Of a stretch of DNA of 64,000 bases, positions 31,304 through 40,431 are shown piece by piece (position 1 is the first letter of the stretch; every line of letters begins with the position of its first letter). The stretch is from DATFVJ01 sp963851085. GTDB taxonomy: Bacteria; Actinomycetota; Actinomycetes; Streptosporangiales; Streptosporangiaceae. Made by a program: the position numbers and the translations under genes. The notes under the pieces were generated by a model. It worked only from the letters and a program-made list of their open reading frames with translations. It was not told where the DNA came from and made no database searches. Location: positions 620,001 through 684,000 of the forward strand of contig CAWKNX010000010.1 in the NCBI GenBank assembly GCA_963851085.1, given 5' to 3'.

Positions 31304-32707
31304 TCAGGCGGCTTGCGGCTCTCGCGCGCCGAGTGCGTTGACGGCATCGACGAACACCGACATGGGTGGCGTGACGAGGCCCGCGCCCACTTGCCCGACC
31401 CCGGGAACCCGGCCGGCGATCCCCGTATTGACGATCGGCAGCACTCCCGAGCGGACGACCAGGGTGGGGTCGATACCGGTCGGCGTGCCCCGGAACCCGA
31501 GCACAGGTACTTGATACATCGGGTGCTCGGTGAGGGTGATCTCGTACATGGCGAGGGTGTGGCCAACGGCGTCGCCGACGTCGCCGCCGACGAAGCGCAC
31601 GATGGCGGGGGCCGCCGCCATCGCGAATCCGCCGAGACCGACGGTTTCTGTGATGGTGGAGTCCCCGATGTCCGGGTTCGCGTCGTCCGGCCCGAAGCCG
31701 GACAGGTAGAGCCCTTCCGGCACGGTCGCGGGCGCGGTGAACCACGCGTCGCCGGTACCCGATGTCTGGATGCCGAAGTCGGTGCCGTTACGGGCCATCG
31801 CGACGACCATGGTCGATCCGGGCACGCCGCGGGCAGCGTCGGCACATGCCTTGCCGGTGGGCATGACGAGGTTCAGCAGAAAGTGGTCGTTCCCGTTGAC
31901 GAAGCGCGCCGCCGCGGCGATGTGCGACGTCGGCGCGTCGACCTCGATCAGGTCCGCGACGATCTCGCGGAGGAACAGTGAGGTACCTGCCCGGTTTCTG
32001 TTGTGGCCCTCGTCGCCCATCTGGAGCGCCTGCGCGATGAGCGACTTCATGTCGACCGGTCCGTGCCGCCGCAGGCAGTCCCGCAGCAGCGGCCCCAGGA
32101 CCCGTTCCAGCCAGCGAAGCCGCTCGATGACCTGCTCGTCGTAGGCGCCGTAGCGCAGCACCTTGCCGAGGCCCTCGTTGAGAGTGCAGTACGCCGCGCC
32201 GCCGAACTCCTCCTCGGACAGGACGAAGACAGGCATGGACGCACTGATCACACCGGCCATCGGCCCGACCGCCCGGCGCGAATGGCAGGGAGCCAGCGAG
32301 ATTCCCCCGCGACTGGCGAGCCGGTCGGCCTCCGCCACGGTGGCGGCGAGACCTTCGTAGACCATCGCGCCGAGCAGGGCGCCACGCAGCGGACCGCAGG
32401 CATCGGACCACTCGACCGGCGGCCCCGCGTGCAGGAACTCACCCGGTTGCAGGCCGAGCACGTCCGCTGCCCGGACGACGTCCGCAAGGAACGGGCGGGC
32501 GGTGGTCAGCCGGCGGGCGACCTCCGCGTTCGCCTCCGGCGTCCGTGGATCGGCCGCGATCGCAGCCAGCGCGTCGCGGGAGTCCCCAGCCGGAGGCTGC
32601 CAGCGCACGGGGGTAACGGCCGCTCCCTGCATCGCGAGCGCGTCGGCGAACAGGCCGAGCCCGGCCGTGACGACGGCGGGCGGTTCGTCGAGCAAGGACC
32701 CCGTCAT
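31304..32707 (-). CDS. DUF1116 protein (YlbE/AllG-like carbamoyltransferase subunit)
   Basis: 467 residues matching the DUF1116 family: VEWSDACGPLRGALLGAMVY, SLAPCHSRRAVGPMAGVISA, NRAGTSLFLREIVADLIE, FLLNLVMPTGKACADAA and MARNGTDFGIQTSGTGDAWF. E. coli YlbE is encoded with FdrA and YlbF; these have been linked to oxamate carbamoyltransferase of allantoin degradation. Here fdrA is directly upstream, one base away, so both are surely one unit. YlbF (DUF2877) and carbamate kinase genes are not in the window. I infer a carbamoyl-transfer role on a ureido acid. Confidence 0.85.
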   Translation of the reverse strand: MTGSLLDEPPAVVTAGLGLFADALAMQGAAVTPVRWQPPAGDSRDALAAIAADPRTPEANAEVARRLTTARPFLADVVRAADVLGLQPGEFLHAGPPVEWSDACGPLRGALLGAMVYEGLAATVAEADRLASRGGISLAPCHSRRAVGPMAGVISASMPVFVLSEEEFGGAAYCTLNEGLGKVLRYGAYDEQVIERLRWLERVLGPLLRDCLRRHGPVDMKSLIAQALQMGDEGHNRNRAGTSLFLREIVADLIEVDAPTSHIAAAARFVNGNDHFLLNLVMPTGKACADAARGVPGSTMVVAMARNGTDFGIQTSGTGDAWFTAPATVPEGLYLSGFGPDDANPDIGDSTITETVGLGGFAMAAAPAIVRFVGGDVGDAVGHTLAMYEITLTEHPMYQVPVLGFRGTPTGIDPTLVVRSGVLPIVNTGIAGRVPGVGQVGAGLVTPPMSVFVDAVNALGAREPQAA

Positions 32708-32708
32708 C

Positions 32709-34199
32709 TCATGCGGTCCGTTCCACGAGGGCCACCGCGGCGCGTGCCGCCATGGCGTTGGAAAGATGCACGCTCGCCCCCGCGTCCCGCAGCGCCCGCG
32801 CGGTCGCCGCCAGGCCCTGCGGGTCGCCCGACGTGCCGGTCAGGGAGATCACCACGCCGAGGTCGCGGCCGCCGGTGGCGGCCTGCTCCCTGGCCGCACG
32901 GATCGCCGGCGCCAGCACCTCGGCGGGTGCCTCGTGCGAGCCGTAGCCAAGGACGACGTCGAGGAGCACGACCGCACACGACGGATCCGCCGCCTCGCCC
33001 GCGAGGCGCTCGAGCCGCAGCGAAAAGTCGATCATGGGATGCGGGCGGCCCTGGGTCAGCTCGTCGTCGCCGAAGTCGATCATTACATGACCCGCGGAAC
33101 GCAGGTCGGCGACCAGCGCCCAGTCCGGTTCGAGTGGGATGTTCGACGCCACCGGGCCGAGCAAGTCCGCCGCGATGACCATGGCCTCGTCGCAAAGTGT
33201 GCCGCCGGAGAACAAGCCGCGCAGTGCGCCGGCCCGTGGCAGGCGCTGGTAGGGCGCGGGCCACTCCGGTGGCTCACGCCACCGGAGCCCAGCAGCCGCG
33301 ACCACCTTCGCGGACACGGTGGTCAGGTCGTCCTCACCGCGGCCGACGAACCCGACGACCGTCGGCGTGGTCAGTTGCGCGGCCGCCTCGCGCACCTGCT
33401 TCGCGACGTCGTCCGCGGGTGGTTTCGACAGCACCACGACAAGCTCGGTGCCCGGGTGCTCGTCCAGGAGATGCATGGCATGCAGCGTGGACCGGCCCGC
33501 GACGTCCCTGGACAGGTCGCGGCCGCCGGTGCCGAGGACGGCGCTGACGCCGACCCCGGCCGCGTCGAGCAGCGCGCAGATCTGCTGCGCGCCGGTGCCC
33601 GAGGCGGCGACGAGGCCGACCGGGCCTGGCCCTACGACGTTGGCGAACCCGAGCCCGACGCCGCCGACGACCGCGGTCCCGCAGTCCGGACCCATGACGA
33701 GCAGGCCGCGGCGGGCGGCTTCGTCCTTGAGCAGGATCTCCTCGCCGACCGTGACGTTGTCACTGAAGACCATGACCGACGCGCCGTGCCGCAGCGCGTC
33801 CATCGCCTCGACGAAGGCGTTCGGGCCGGGTACCGATATGAGTGCGAGCGGCGCGGCGCACCGCCGCAGCGCACTCGCCGTCGTGTGCGGTGGCGGCGGG
33901 ACGAATCCTGCCGCGTCGGTCGCCTCGTCTCTCGACAGCAGCAGCCCGTCGAGGCTGGACTGCACCGCGGCAAGCGACTCCTCGTCCTCGGCCTGGATGG
34001 CGACCAGCATGTCGTTGGGGTTGGCCGAGGCCGGTACCGGATCGAACCCGAGCCCGGGCAGCAGGCCGAGATTCAGCGGCGTGGCCATGGCGACGAGGAC
34101 GGCCCGCACCCCCGGCAGTTCCGACAGGGTCCGCGAGATCTGCATCAGCCTGACCGAATCCTGGTACAGCCCGCGGCGAAGTTCGACCGTGCTGTTCAC
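32709..34199 (-). CDS. fdrA: FdrA-like acyl-CoA synthetase-fold protein (AllF-like)
   Basis: 496 residues. FdrA features: start ELRRGLYQDSVRLMQISRTL, ANPNDMLVAIQAE, then succinyl-CoA-synthetase-like domains with LKDEAARRGLLVMGPDCGTA, GFANVVGPGPVGLVAASGTG and VSAVLGTGGRDLSRDV, ending DAGASVHLSNAMAARAAVAL. In E. coli, FdrA works with YlbE/YlbF and is implicated in oxamate carbamoyltransferase activity. GTG at 34199 has GAGGA upstream. The pair fdrA-DUF1116 diverges from the permease/Mo-hydroxylase operon, so both sides may share regulation. Confidence 0.85.
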   Translation of the reverse strand: MNSTVELRRGLYQDSVRLMQISRTLSELPGVRAVLVAMATPLNLGLLPGLGFDPVPASANPNDMLVAIQAEDEESLAAVQSSLDGLLLSRDEATDAAGFVPPPPHTTASALRRCAAPLALISVPGPNAFVEAMDALRHGASVMVFSDNVTVGEEILLKDEAARRGLLVMGPDCGTAVVGGVGLGFANVVGPGPVGLVAASGTGAQQICALLDAAGVGVSAVLGTGGRDLSRDVAGRSTLHAMHLLDEHPGTELVVVLSKPPADDVAKQVREAAAQLTTPTVVGFVGRGEDDLTTVSAKVVAAAGLRWREPPEWPAPYQRLPRAGALRGLFSGGTLCDEAMVIAADLLGPVASNIPLEPDWALVADLRSAGHVMIDFGDDELTQGRPHPMIDFSLRLERLAGEAADPSCAVVLLDVVLGYGSHEAPAEVLAPAIRAAREQAATGGRDLGVVISLTGTSGDPQGLAATARALRDAGASVHLSNAMAARAAVALVERTA

Positions 34200-34488
34200 G
34201 GCCGGTCCTCAGCCGGGACCCGGCTGAAAGTGCGGCCGGTCACGATAGTCGCCTCCTCGGTGCCGAGCAAGGGTAACTAGCAGTGAAACTGGGTACCTTC
34301 GGCATTGTCGAGGGACCTTGGTCCTGTTCCGGTGAACCGGTCTCTTCGCAGAAGATCCAAAAAGGCGGCGAAACCCGAAAGCACCAGGTAGCGGGCACCG
34401 CCGGTGATCGGTACCGCAGGCACCTGCTTGGCCGAGGCCTTCCTATTCGCCCGGCGCAGGCCGCCTGGGCTAGGGAAGGGTGGCTCTA
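34200..34488. promoter_or_regulatory. Divergent promoter region, fdrA and pyrimidine operon
   Basis: About 290 bases between fdrA and the permease gene. Symmetric candidates are CAGCCGGGACCCGGCTG at 34210-34226 and GGACC-TT-GGTCC at 34311-34322. Either could bind a regulator that switches both operons, but no regulator gene is present to test against. No obvious sigma-70 boxes. Confidence 0.35.
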
Positions 34489-35913
34489 ATGGCGCTAACT
34501 CTATGGAAGGTTCACGGTGACGGGCGCAAGGTAGCACCGGCGGATGTGGTGTCGCCTGACGAACGCCTGGCCTGGCCCCAGACCATCGGCCTGGGTGCAC
34601 AGCACGTGCTGGCGATGTTCGGCGCGACGTTCCTCGTGCCCCTGCTGATCGGCTTCCCGCCGAACACCACGATCTTCTTCTCCGGCATCGGCACGCTCAT
34701 CTTCCTGGTCGTCACGATCGGCCGCGGTCAGCGGCTCGGCCTGCCGAGCTACCTGGGCAGCAGCTTCGCCTTCATCTCGCCGGTGATCGTGGCGAAGGAG
34801 CAGGGTGGCATCCCGGCCGCGCTGGCCGGGATCTTCGTCGCCGGAGCACTCTTCTTCATCGTGGGCGCCATCGTCAACCGCTGGGGTTCGGCCTTCATCG
34901 AGGTGATCTTCCCGCCCGCCGTAACCGGTGCCGTGGTGGCCCTGATCGGGCTGAACCTGGCCCCGAGCGCGATCGCGAACTTCGAGAAGCAGCCGGTGCC
35001 CGCGGTGGTTACCCTGGTGGTGATCCTGCTCGTGACGGTGGTGTTCCGCGGGTTCTTGGGCCGGCTGTCCATCCTGCTCGGCGTGATCGCCGGATACCTG
35101 GTCGGCTGGTGGAAGGACGGTATCAGCTTCGCCTCCGTCAAGGCGGCGGCCTGGATCGGGCTGCCGCACTTCACCCACCCGAGTTTCGCCTGGCGGCCCA
35201 TCTTCCTGATCTCCCCGGTCGTGCTCGTCCTGATCGCGGAGAACACCGGGCACATCAAGGCCGTCGGCACGATGGTCGGCGCTAACCTCGACCGCTCGCT
35301 CGGCCGCGGCTACATGGGCGACGGCCTCGCCACCATGCTGGCCGGCCTCGGCGGCGGCAGCGGCACCACCACCTACGCCGAGAACATCGGCGTCATGGCG
35401 GCGACCAGGGTCTACTCCACCGCCGCGTACTGGGTCGCCGGCATCATCGCGATCCTGTTCGGCTGCATCCCGAAGTTCGGCGCCCTGATCGCCACCCTGC
35501 CCGTCGGCGTGCTCGGCGGCGCCGGGCTGGTCCTCTACGGTCTGATCGCCGTGCTCGGCGGCCGGATCTGGGTGGAGAACCGGGTGAACTTCACCAACCC
35601 GGTGAACCTGTTCCCCGCGGCGATCGGGCTCATCATGGGCGCGGGCAACCTCGTATGGGCCTTCGACCACGGCAACGTGTCGTTCAACGGCATCGCGCTC
35701 GGCACCTTCTCCGTGATCATCGCCTATCAGGTCATGAAGTACCTGGCCAAGTACGGGCTGTTCCACGACGGCCAGCCGGCCGAGACGGGACCGGCCTTGC
35801 CGTTCACCCCGTACGGGACCGAGGCCGCCCCGATCGTGGGCGGGCCCACCCGGCAAGGGGACGGGCGCACCCCGTCCGTCAAGCCCGAGCACACGCCGGG
35901 TGCGCCCGTATGA
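34489..35913 (+). CDS. NCS2 nucleobase permease, UraA/RutG-like
   Basis: 474 residues with about 14 hydrophobic segments. Core motifs: GAQHVLAMFGATFLVPLLIG, SSFAFISPVI, LIAENTGHIKAVG with the substrate Glu, and GGGSGTTTYAENIGVMAATR. The last motif matches uracil carriers (UraA, PyrP, RutG) rather than the xanthine/urate branch, so a pyrimidine is the likely cargo. The C-terminal 45 residues are polar. ATG at 34489 is preferred because GGGAAGG is about 9 bases upstream; the GTG at 34480 overlaps the ribosome site. Its TGA overlaps the next ATG. Confidence 0.88.
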   Translation: MALTLWKVHGDGRKVAPADVVSPDERLAWPQTIGLGAQHVLAMFGATFLVPLLIGFPPNTTIFFSGIGTLIFLVVTIGRGQRLGLPSYLGSSFAFISPVIVAKEQGGIPAALAGIFVAGALFFIVGAIVNRWGSAFIEVIFPPAVTGAVVALIGLNLAPSAIANFEKQPVPAVVTLVVILLVTVVFRGFLGRLSILLGVIAGYLVGWWKDGISFASVKAAAWIGLPHFTHPSFAWRPIFLISPVVLVLIAENTGHIKAVGTMVGANLDRSLGRGYMGDGLATMLAGLGGGSGTTTYAENIGVMAATRVYSTAAYWVAGIIAILFGCIPKFGALIATLPVGVLGGAGLVLYGLIAVLGGRIWVENRVNFTNPVNLFPAAIGLIMGAGNLVWAFDHGNVSFNGIALGTFSVIIAYQVMKYLAKYGLFHDGQPAETGPALPFTPYGTEAAPIVGGPTRQGDGRTPSVKPEHTPGAPV

Positions 35914-36797
35914 AACCAGCGCCTTTCAGCTACCACTCGCCGGCCACGGTCGAGGAAACCCTCGCGCTGCTGGCAGAGCTTGGGGCGGACGGCAAGGTGC
36001 TCGCGGGTGGGCAGAGCCTCATCCCCATCCTCAACATGCGGCTGTCCAGCCCGCCGCACCTGGTCGACATCAACCGGGTCGCCGGGCTGGACAAGGTCGG
36101 CGTGAACGGTGCCCTGCGCGTCGGGGCACTTGCCCGGCACGCCCAGGTGGAACGCGACGATCAGGTTGCACGTGCCTGCCCGCTGCTTGCGCAGGCGCTC
36201 CGGCTCGTGGCGCACCCCGCCATCCGCAACCGCGGTACGGTGTGCGGCGCCCTCGCCCATGCCGACCCGGCCAGCGAACTGCCCGGCGTCTTGCTCCTGG
36301 CCGGAGGATGGGTCGAGGTCGCACGGGCGGGAGCGCCGTCGCGCGAGGTTCCCGCCGCGGACTTCTTCGTCGGGCCGCTCGAGTCCGACCTCGACCCGGG
36401 CGACCTGGTCGTCGCGGCACACTTCCCGCTGCTTCCACCTCGCACCGGTACCGAGTTCGTCGAGGTCGCGCGGCGGCACGGTGACTACGCGCTGTGCGGC
36501 GTGGGCGCGATGGTGACGGTGGACACCGACCGCCGGATCACCTCGGCACGTGCCGTCTACATCGGCAGCAACCCCATCGCGCTGGTCCTGGACCTCACCG
36601 AGGCCGTCACGGGAAGCCGCCAGGAATCGGCCGGCTTCGCCGCCGCCGGACGGCTCGCCCACGACGCGGTCGACCCCGATCCCGACATCCACGCCAGCGC
36701 CGAATACCGCCGCGAACTGTCGGCGGTCCTTACCGAACGGGCGCTCGCGGCCGCGGCGGCCAGGGCCGTGGCGCGCTCGGCCGAGGGGGCATTGTGA
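35910..36797 (+). CDS. Molybdenum hydroxylase FAD subunit (CoxM/XdhB-like)
   Basis: 295 residues. FAD-binding PCMH fold with VLAGGQSLIPILNMRL and the second FAD motif RNRGTVCGALAHADPASELP, followed by the CO-dehydrogenase flavoprotein C-terminal domain (about 175-290). It passes electrons from the Fe-S subunit to an acceptor. Starts in the four-base overlap ATGA with the permease stop, and ends in a GTGA overlap with the next gene, so translation is coupled. Substrate is set by the large subunit. Confidence 0.92.
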   Translation: MKPAPFSYHSPATVEETLALLAELGADGKVLAGGQSLIPILNMRLSSPPHLVDINRVAGLDKVGVNGALRVGALARHAQVERDDQVARACPLLAQALRLVAHPAIRNRGTVCGALAHADPASELPGVLLLAGGWVEVARAGAPSREVPAADFFVGPLESDLDPGDLVVAAHFPLLPPRTGTEFVEVARRHGDYALCGVGAMVTVDTDRRITSARAVYIGSNPIALVLDLTEAVTGSRQESAGFAAAGRLAHDAVDPDPDIHASAEYRRELSAVLTERALAAAAARAVARSAEGAL

Positions 36798-37300
36798 GCA
36801 GCGAGGAACGTCACGAGATCAATCTGGTTGTCAACGGTCTGCCGTACACCGCGGTCGTGCCGCCCAGGCGGCTGCTGTCCGACGCGTTGCGCCATGACCT
36901 TGGGCTGACCGGCACCCACGTCGGCTGCGAGCACGGGGTCTGCGGAACGTGCACCGTGCTGCTCGACGGTCAGCCGGTGCGGTCATGCCTGATATTCGCC
37001 GTGACAGCCGAGGGGCACGAGATCACCACCATCGAAGGGCTTGCCGAGCCGGGCGGCACGCTCTCGCCGGTACAGCAGGCGTTCATCGACTGCCATGCGC
37101 TGCAATGCGGCTTCTGCACACCGGGCTTCCTGTGCACGATCACCGCGTTCCTCGACGAGCATCCGGACCCGGATGACACGGAGATTCTCACGGCCATCAG
37201 CGGAAACCTGTGCCGGTGCACGGGCTACCAGAACATCAAGGCCGCGGTCCGCCGCGCGGCCGATCTCCGCAACGAGCGCGCGAGGCGGGTGACCACATGA
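36794..37300 (+). CDS. Molybdenum hydroxylase [2Fe-2S] subunit (CoxS-like)
   Basis: 168 residues. Plant-ferredoxin cluster Cys45, Cys50 and Cys53 in VGCEHGVCGTCTVLLDG plus Cys65 in VRSC. The helical second cluster has Cys105 and Cys108 in LQCGFCTPGF and Cys140 and Cys142 in GNLCRCTGYQNI. All eight ligands are present, so electron transfer should work. Coupled to both neighbours by four-base overlaps. Confidence 0.95.
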   Translation: MSSEERHEINLVVNGLPYTAVVPPRRLLSDALRHDLGLTGTHVGCEHGVCGTCTVLLDGQPVRSCLIFAVTAEGHEITTIEGLAEPGGTLSPVQQAFIDCHALQCGFCTPGFLCTITAFLDEHPDPDDTEILTAISGNLCRCTGYQNIKAAVRRAADLRNERARRVTT

Positions 37301-39678
37301 CGTCCTTGTTCGGTGCCAGGGTCCCGAGGAAGGAGGACCCGCGGCTGGTGACAGGCAAGGGAAGTTATGTCGACGACTTTGGCCAGGACGCGCTTGGCGT
37401 CGCCTTCGTCCGCAGTACCTACGCGCACGCCCGGGTGCTGGACATCGACGTGAGCGGAGCGCTCGACGTCGACGGTGTCGTCGCCGTCTACACCTACGAG
37501 GATCTGCCCCCCAAGATCGGTGCGGCCCTCCCCGTGCTCGTCCCGCATCCCGACCTCACGGCGCCGCGCACCGGATACCCGCTGGCCAAGGATGTCGTCC
37601 GGTACTCAGGCGAGCCGATCGCGATGGTCGTCGCGACCGATCGCTATGTCGCGGAAGACGCGACGGAGCGCATCTCGGTGAGCTACGAGCCGCTGCCGCC
37701 GGTCGTCGGGCTGGAGAACGCGGCGGCCGCCGAGCGGCTCGTGTACCCGGACGTGCCAGGAAATGTCGCCGCCCACATGGTTCAGGACGTCGGCGACGCG
37801 CGGCAGGCGATCGACGCGGCGCCACATCGCTTGCAGTTCAGGCTGGACATCGAGCGCAGTGCCGCCACCCCGCTGGAAGGCCGCGGCGTGTACGCGCGCT
37901 GGGATGCCAAGGACGGCAGCATGCGGGTGTGCTCGTCGACCCAGCTGCCGGTGAGCCTGCGGAACGCGATCGCGAGCAGGCTCGATCTGCCGCTGCGGAA
38001 GGTCGAGGTCATCGCGCCGGACATCGGCGGCGGCTTCGGCACGAAGCTCAACCATCCCTGGCCGGAGGAGGTGCTGCTGCCGTGGGCGGCGCGCCTCATC
38101 GGCAAGCCGCTGAAGTGGGTCGACGATCGGCGCGAGATGTTCATCGCGTCATCGTCGGAACGCGCCCAGATCCACTACGTGGAGGTCGGGTTCGACGACC
38201 AGGGACGCGTCCTCGGGCTCTCGGTGCGTTTCCTGCACGAGAACGGCGCTTACACGCCGTACGGCATCATCGTGCCGATCATCACCATGAGCCAGCTGCC
38301 CGGTCCCTACCGGATACCGAACTACCGGGTCGAGTTCGACTGCCTGTATACGAACACGGTCATCGTGACGCCCTACCGCGGCGCTGGCAGGCCGCAGGCC
38401 GCGTTCGCCATGGAGCGCACGATGGACCGGATCGCGGAATCCCTCGGCGCGGACCGCGCCGACGTGCGGGCGGCGAACTTCGTGCAACCGGCCGAGATGC
38501 CCTACGACACGGGGCTGATCTTCCAGGATGGACGCCCCGCGATCTACGACTCGGGTGACTTCCCCTCGTCGCTGAAGCTGGTCACGGAGGCGATCGGCTG
38601 GCGTGACTTCCCCGCTCGGAAGGCACAGGCGGCGAAGGAAGGCCGGCGGATCGGGATCGGCCTCGCCTGCTACGTGGAGGGGACCGGAGTGGGCCCTTAC
38701 GAGGGCGGCCACGTCGAGATCGAGCCCAGCGGCCGGATTCTTGTTTCGACGGGACTGTCCTGCCAGGGGCAGGGCCACGAGACCATGCTCGCGCAGATCG
38801 TCGCGGACGAACTCGGCGTGCCGATCGACGACGTACAGGTGACCACGGGCGACACGCGCCGCTTCGGCTATGCGGTGGGCACCTTCGCGTCACGCACCGC
38901 CGTGATGAGCGGCAGCGCCGTTGCGCTCGCCACCCGCAAGGTGCGGGCCAAGGCCCTGCGCATCGCGGGGGAAGCGCTTGAGGCCGACCCGCGGGACCTG
39001 GAGATCGTGGACGCGGTCGTCCGGGTGAAGGGCAGCCCTGAGGCGGCCATCCCGCTGAAGATGGTGGCGACGCTGTCCAACCCCCTCCGCTACGCCTTCG
39101 ACGAGGCAGCCAAGGCTGCGACGCAGTTCACCCGACCCGGGTCATTCGACGAGCCGCCCGTCCCCGAAGGCGAGGAGCCGGGGCTCGAGGCCACCGACTA
39201 CTACTCGCCGGTCCGGTGCACCTTCGCCAACGGCATCCACGCCGTGGTCGTCGAAACTGACCCCCGCACGGCCGAGGTGCGCATTCTCGACTACGCGGTC
39301 ACCTGCGACTGCGGGACGATGATCAACCCGATGATCGTCGAAGGGCAGATTCATGGCGGCGTCGCGCAGGGCGTCGCCGGTGCGCTCTACGAACGGCTGG
39401 CGTACGACGACGACGGGCAGTTGCAGAACGCCTCGTTCATGGACTTCCTCATGCCGTACGCGACGGAGGTGCCCGCGCGCATCGACATCAGCCACCTCGA
39501 GACGCCCTCCCCGCTGAACCCGCTCGGCGTCAAGGGCGCCGGGGAGGCGGGCGTGATCCCTGCGGTCGCCGCGATAGCGGCGGCGATCGAGGATGCCGAG
39601 GGGTACCGCATCGATCACATGCCGGTGTCCCCGAGCGAACTGTTCCACCTGCGGAGAAGTCAGGAGGCTGGGCAATGA
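37297..39678 (+). CDS. Molybdenum hydroxylase catalytic subunit (CoxL/XdhA family, not CO dehydrogenase)
   Basis: 793 residues. Start GARVPRKEDPRLVTGKGSYV. Molybdopterin-binding regions: DIGGGFGTKLNHPWPEEVLL, VTPYRGAGRPQAAFAMER near residue 360, GQGHETMLAQIVADELGV and the catalytic Glu750 in GVKGAGEAGVIP. True CO dehydrogenase has a Ser-selanyl-Cys loop (AYRCSFR); here the loop is YRGAGRP, as in aldehyde, purine or heterocycle hydroxylases. In this neighbourhood (pyrimidine permease, barbiturase-like gene) hydroxylation of a pyrimidine ring is a reasonable inference. MoCo maturation genes are absent here. Confidence 0.9.
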   Translation: MTSLFGARVPRKEDPRLVTGKGSYVDDFGQDALGVAFVRSTYAHARVLDIDVSGALDVDGVVAVYTYEDLPPKIGAALPVLVPHPDLTAPRTGYPLAKDVVRYSGEPIAMVVATDRYVAEDATERISVSYEPLPPVVGLENAAAAERLVYPDVPGNVAAHMVQDVGDARQAIDAAPHRLQFRLDIERSAATPLEGRGVYARWDAKDGSMRVCSSTQLPVSLRNAIASRLDLPLRKVEVIAPDIGGGFGTKLNHPWPEEVLLPWAARLIGKPLKWVDDRREMFIASSSERAQIHYVEVGFDDQGRVLGLSVRFLHENGAYTPYGIIVPIITMSQLPGPYRIPNYRVEFDCLYTNTVIVTPYRGAGRPQAAFAMERTMDRIAESLGADRADVRAANFVQPAEMPYDTGLIFQDGRPAIYDSGDFPSSLKLVTEAIGWRDFPARKAQAAKEGRRIGIGLACYVEGTGVGPYEGGHVEIEPSGRILVSTGLSCQGQGHETMLAQIVADELGVPIDDVQVTTGDTRRFGYAVGTFASRTAVMSGSAVALATRKVRAKALRIAGEALEADPRDLEIVDAVVRVKGSPEAAIPLKMVATLSNPLRYAFDEAAKAATQFTRPGSFDEPPVPEGEEPGLEATDYYSPVRCTFANGIHAVVVETDPRTAEVRILDYAVTCDCGTMINPMIVEGQIHGGVAQGVAGALYERLAYDDDGQLQNASFMDFLMPYATEVPARIDISHLETPSPLNPLGVKGAGEAGVIPAVAAIAAAIEDAEGYRIDHMPVSPSELFHLRRSQEAGQ

Positions 39679-40364
39679 AGCTGTCCGGCACAGCGGAGTT
39701 GCACGCCCCGGTCGAGCGTGTCTACACCGCACTCGCCGACCCGGGCGTGCTCGTCAGGACCATCCCTGGCTGCAGGCAACTCGAGACGGTCGGCGCCGAT
39801 AGCTACCGGATGACCGTGACCGCGGGCGTCGCCTCGATCAAGGGCACCTACCTCGGCAGCGTGCAGATCGTGAACCAGGATCCGCCGCACGGCTACACGC
39901 TCAAGGCGTCCGGGCAAAGCGCCGCCGGCAGCATCGACGCCTCGGCGATCATCCGCCTGTCGGGCAACGGCACCGGCACCACCGTGCTCGAATACGACGC
40001 CGACGCGGTCGTCGCGGGCGCCATCGGCGGCGTGGGGCAGCGGATGCTGGCGGGCGCCGCCAAGAAGCTTGCCGGTGAGTTCTTCGCTGCCGTCGACCGC
40101 GATCTCGAGTACGGGCCCTCCGGTGAGCCCGCCGCCGCGGCTCTGGAGGGGGCGCCGGAGCCAGCCGCGCCCGCGGCCGGAGCCCCGGCCCAGGGTGCTG
40201 TCTACCGGCGTCCCGAGCCACCGCCGCGAGCGAAGGGCGCGGGCGATCCCATGCTGCTGCTCGCCGCCGGGGTATTCGGCGCCGTGGTCGCGCTCGCCGG
40301 TGTGGCGCTCGGTGGCTGGCTGAGGCGCAACCCAGCGCCGCGCCGCGCCGCGCACGGGGACTAG
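39675..40364 (+). CDS. CoxG-like SRPBCC protein with a C-terminal TM helix
   Basis: 229 residues. The N-terminal SRPBCC domain (about 1-145) starts MKLSGTAELHAPVERVYTAL and has IPGCRQLETVGADSYRMTV and VGQRMLAGAAKKLAGEFFAA. A Pro/Ala linker leads to one hydrophobic helix (LLLAAGVFGAVVALAGVALG) and a basic tail. CoxG in CO-oxidisers anchors the dehydrogenase at the membrane; more recently CoxG-like proteins were tied to quinone delivery. It overlaps the catalytic subunit stop by four bases, so it belongs to the same enzyme system. Confidence 0.88.
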   Translation: MKLSGTAELHAPVERVYTALADPGVLVRTIPGCRQLETVGADSYRMTVTAGVASIKGTYLGSVQIVNQDPPHGYTLKASGQSAAGSIDASAIIRLSGNGTGTTVLEYDADAVVAGAIGGVGQRMLAGAAKKLAGEFFAAVDRDLEYGPSGEPAAAALEGAPEPAAPAAGAPAQGAVYRRPEPPPRAKGAGDPMLLLAAGVFGAVVALAGVALGGWLRRNPAPRRAAHGD

Positions 40365-40431
40365 GCCCCCCTGCGGTAACTGCGCGGCAGAGCCCATCAT
40401 CGGTACCTATTTGCTCGTGAGGAGAAGGCAC

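Noticed and set aside
35910..40364. Carbon monoxide dehydrogenase (coxMSLG)
   Set aside because: The large subunit lacks the Cys-containing AYRCSFR loop of form I CO dehydrogenase, so the naming is by similarity only.
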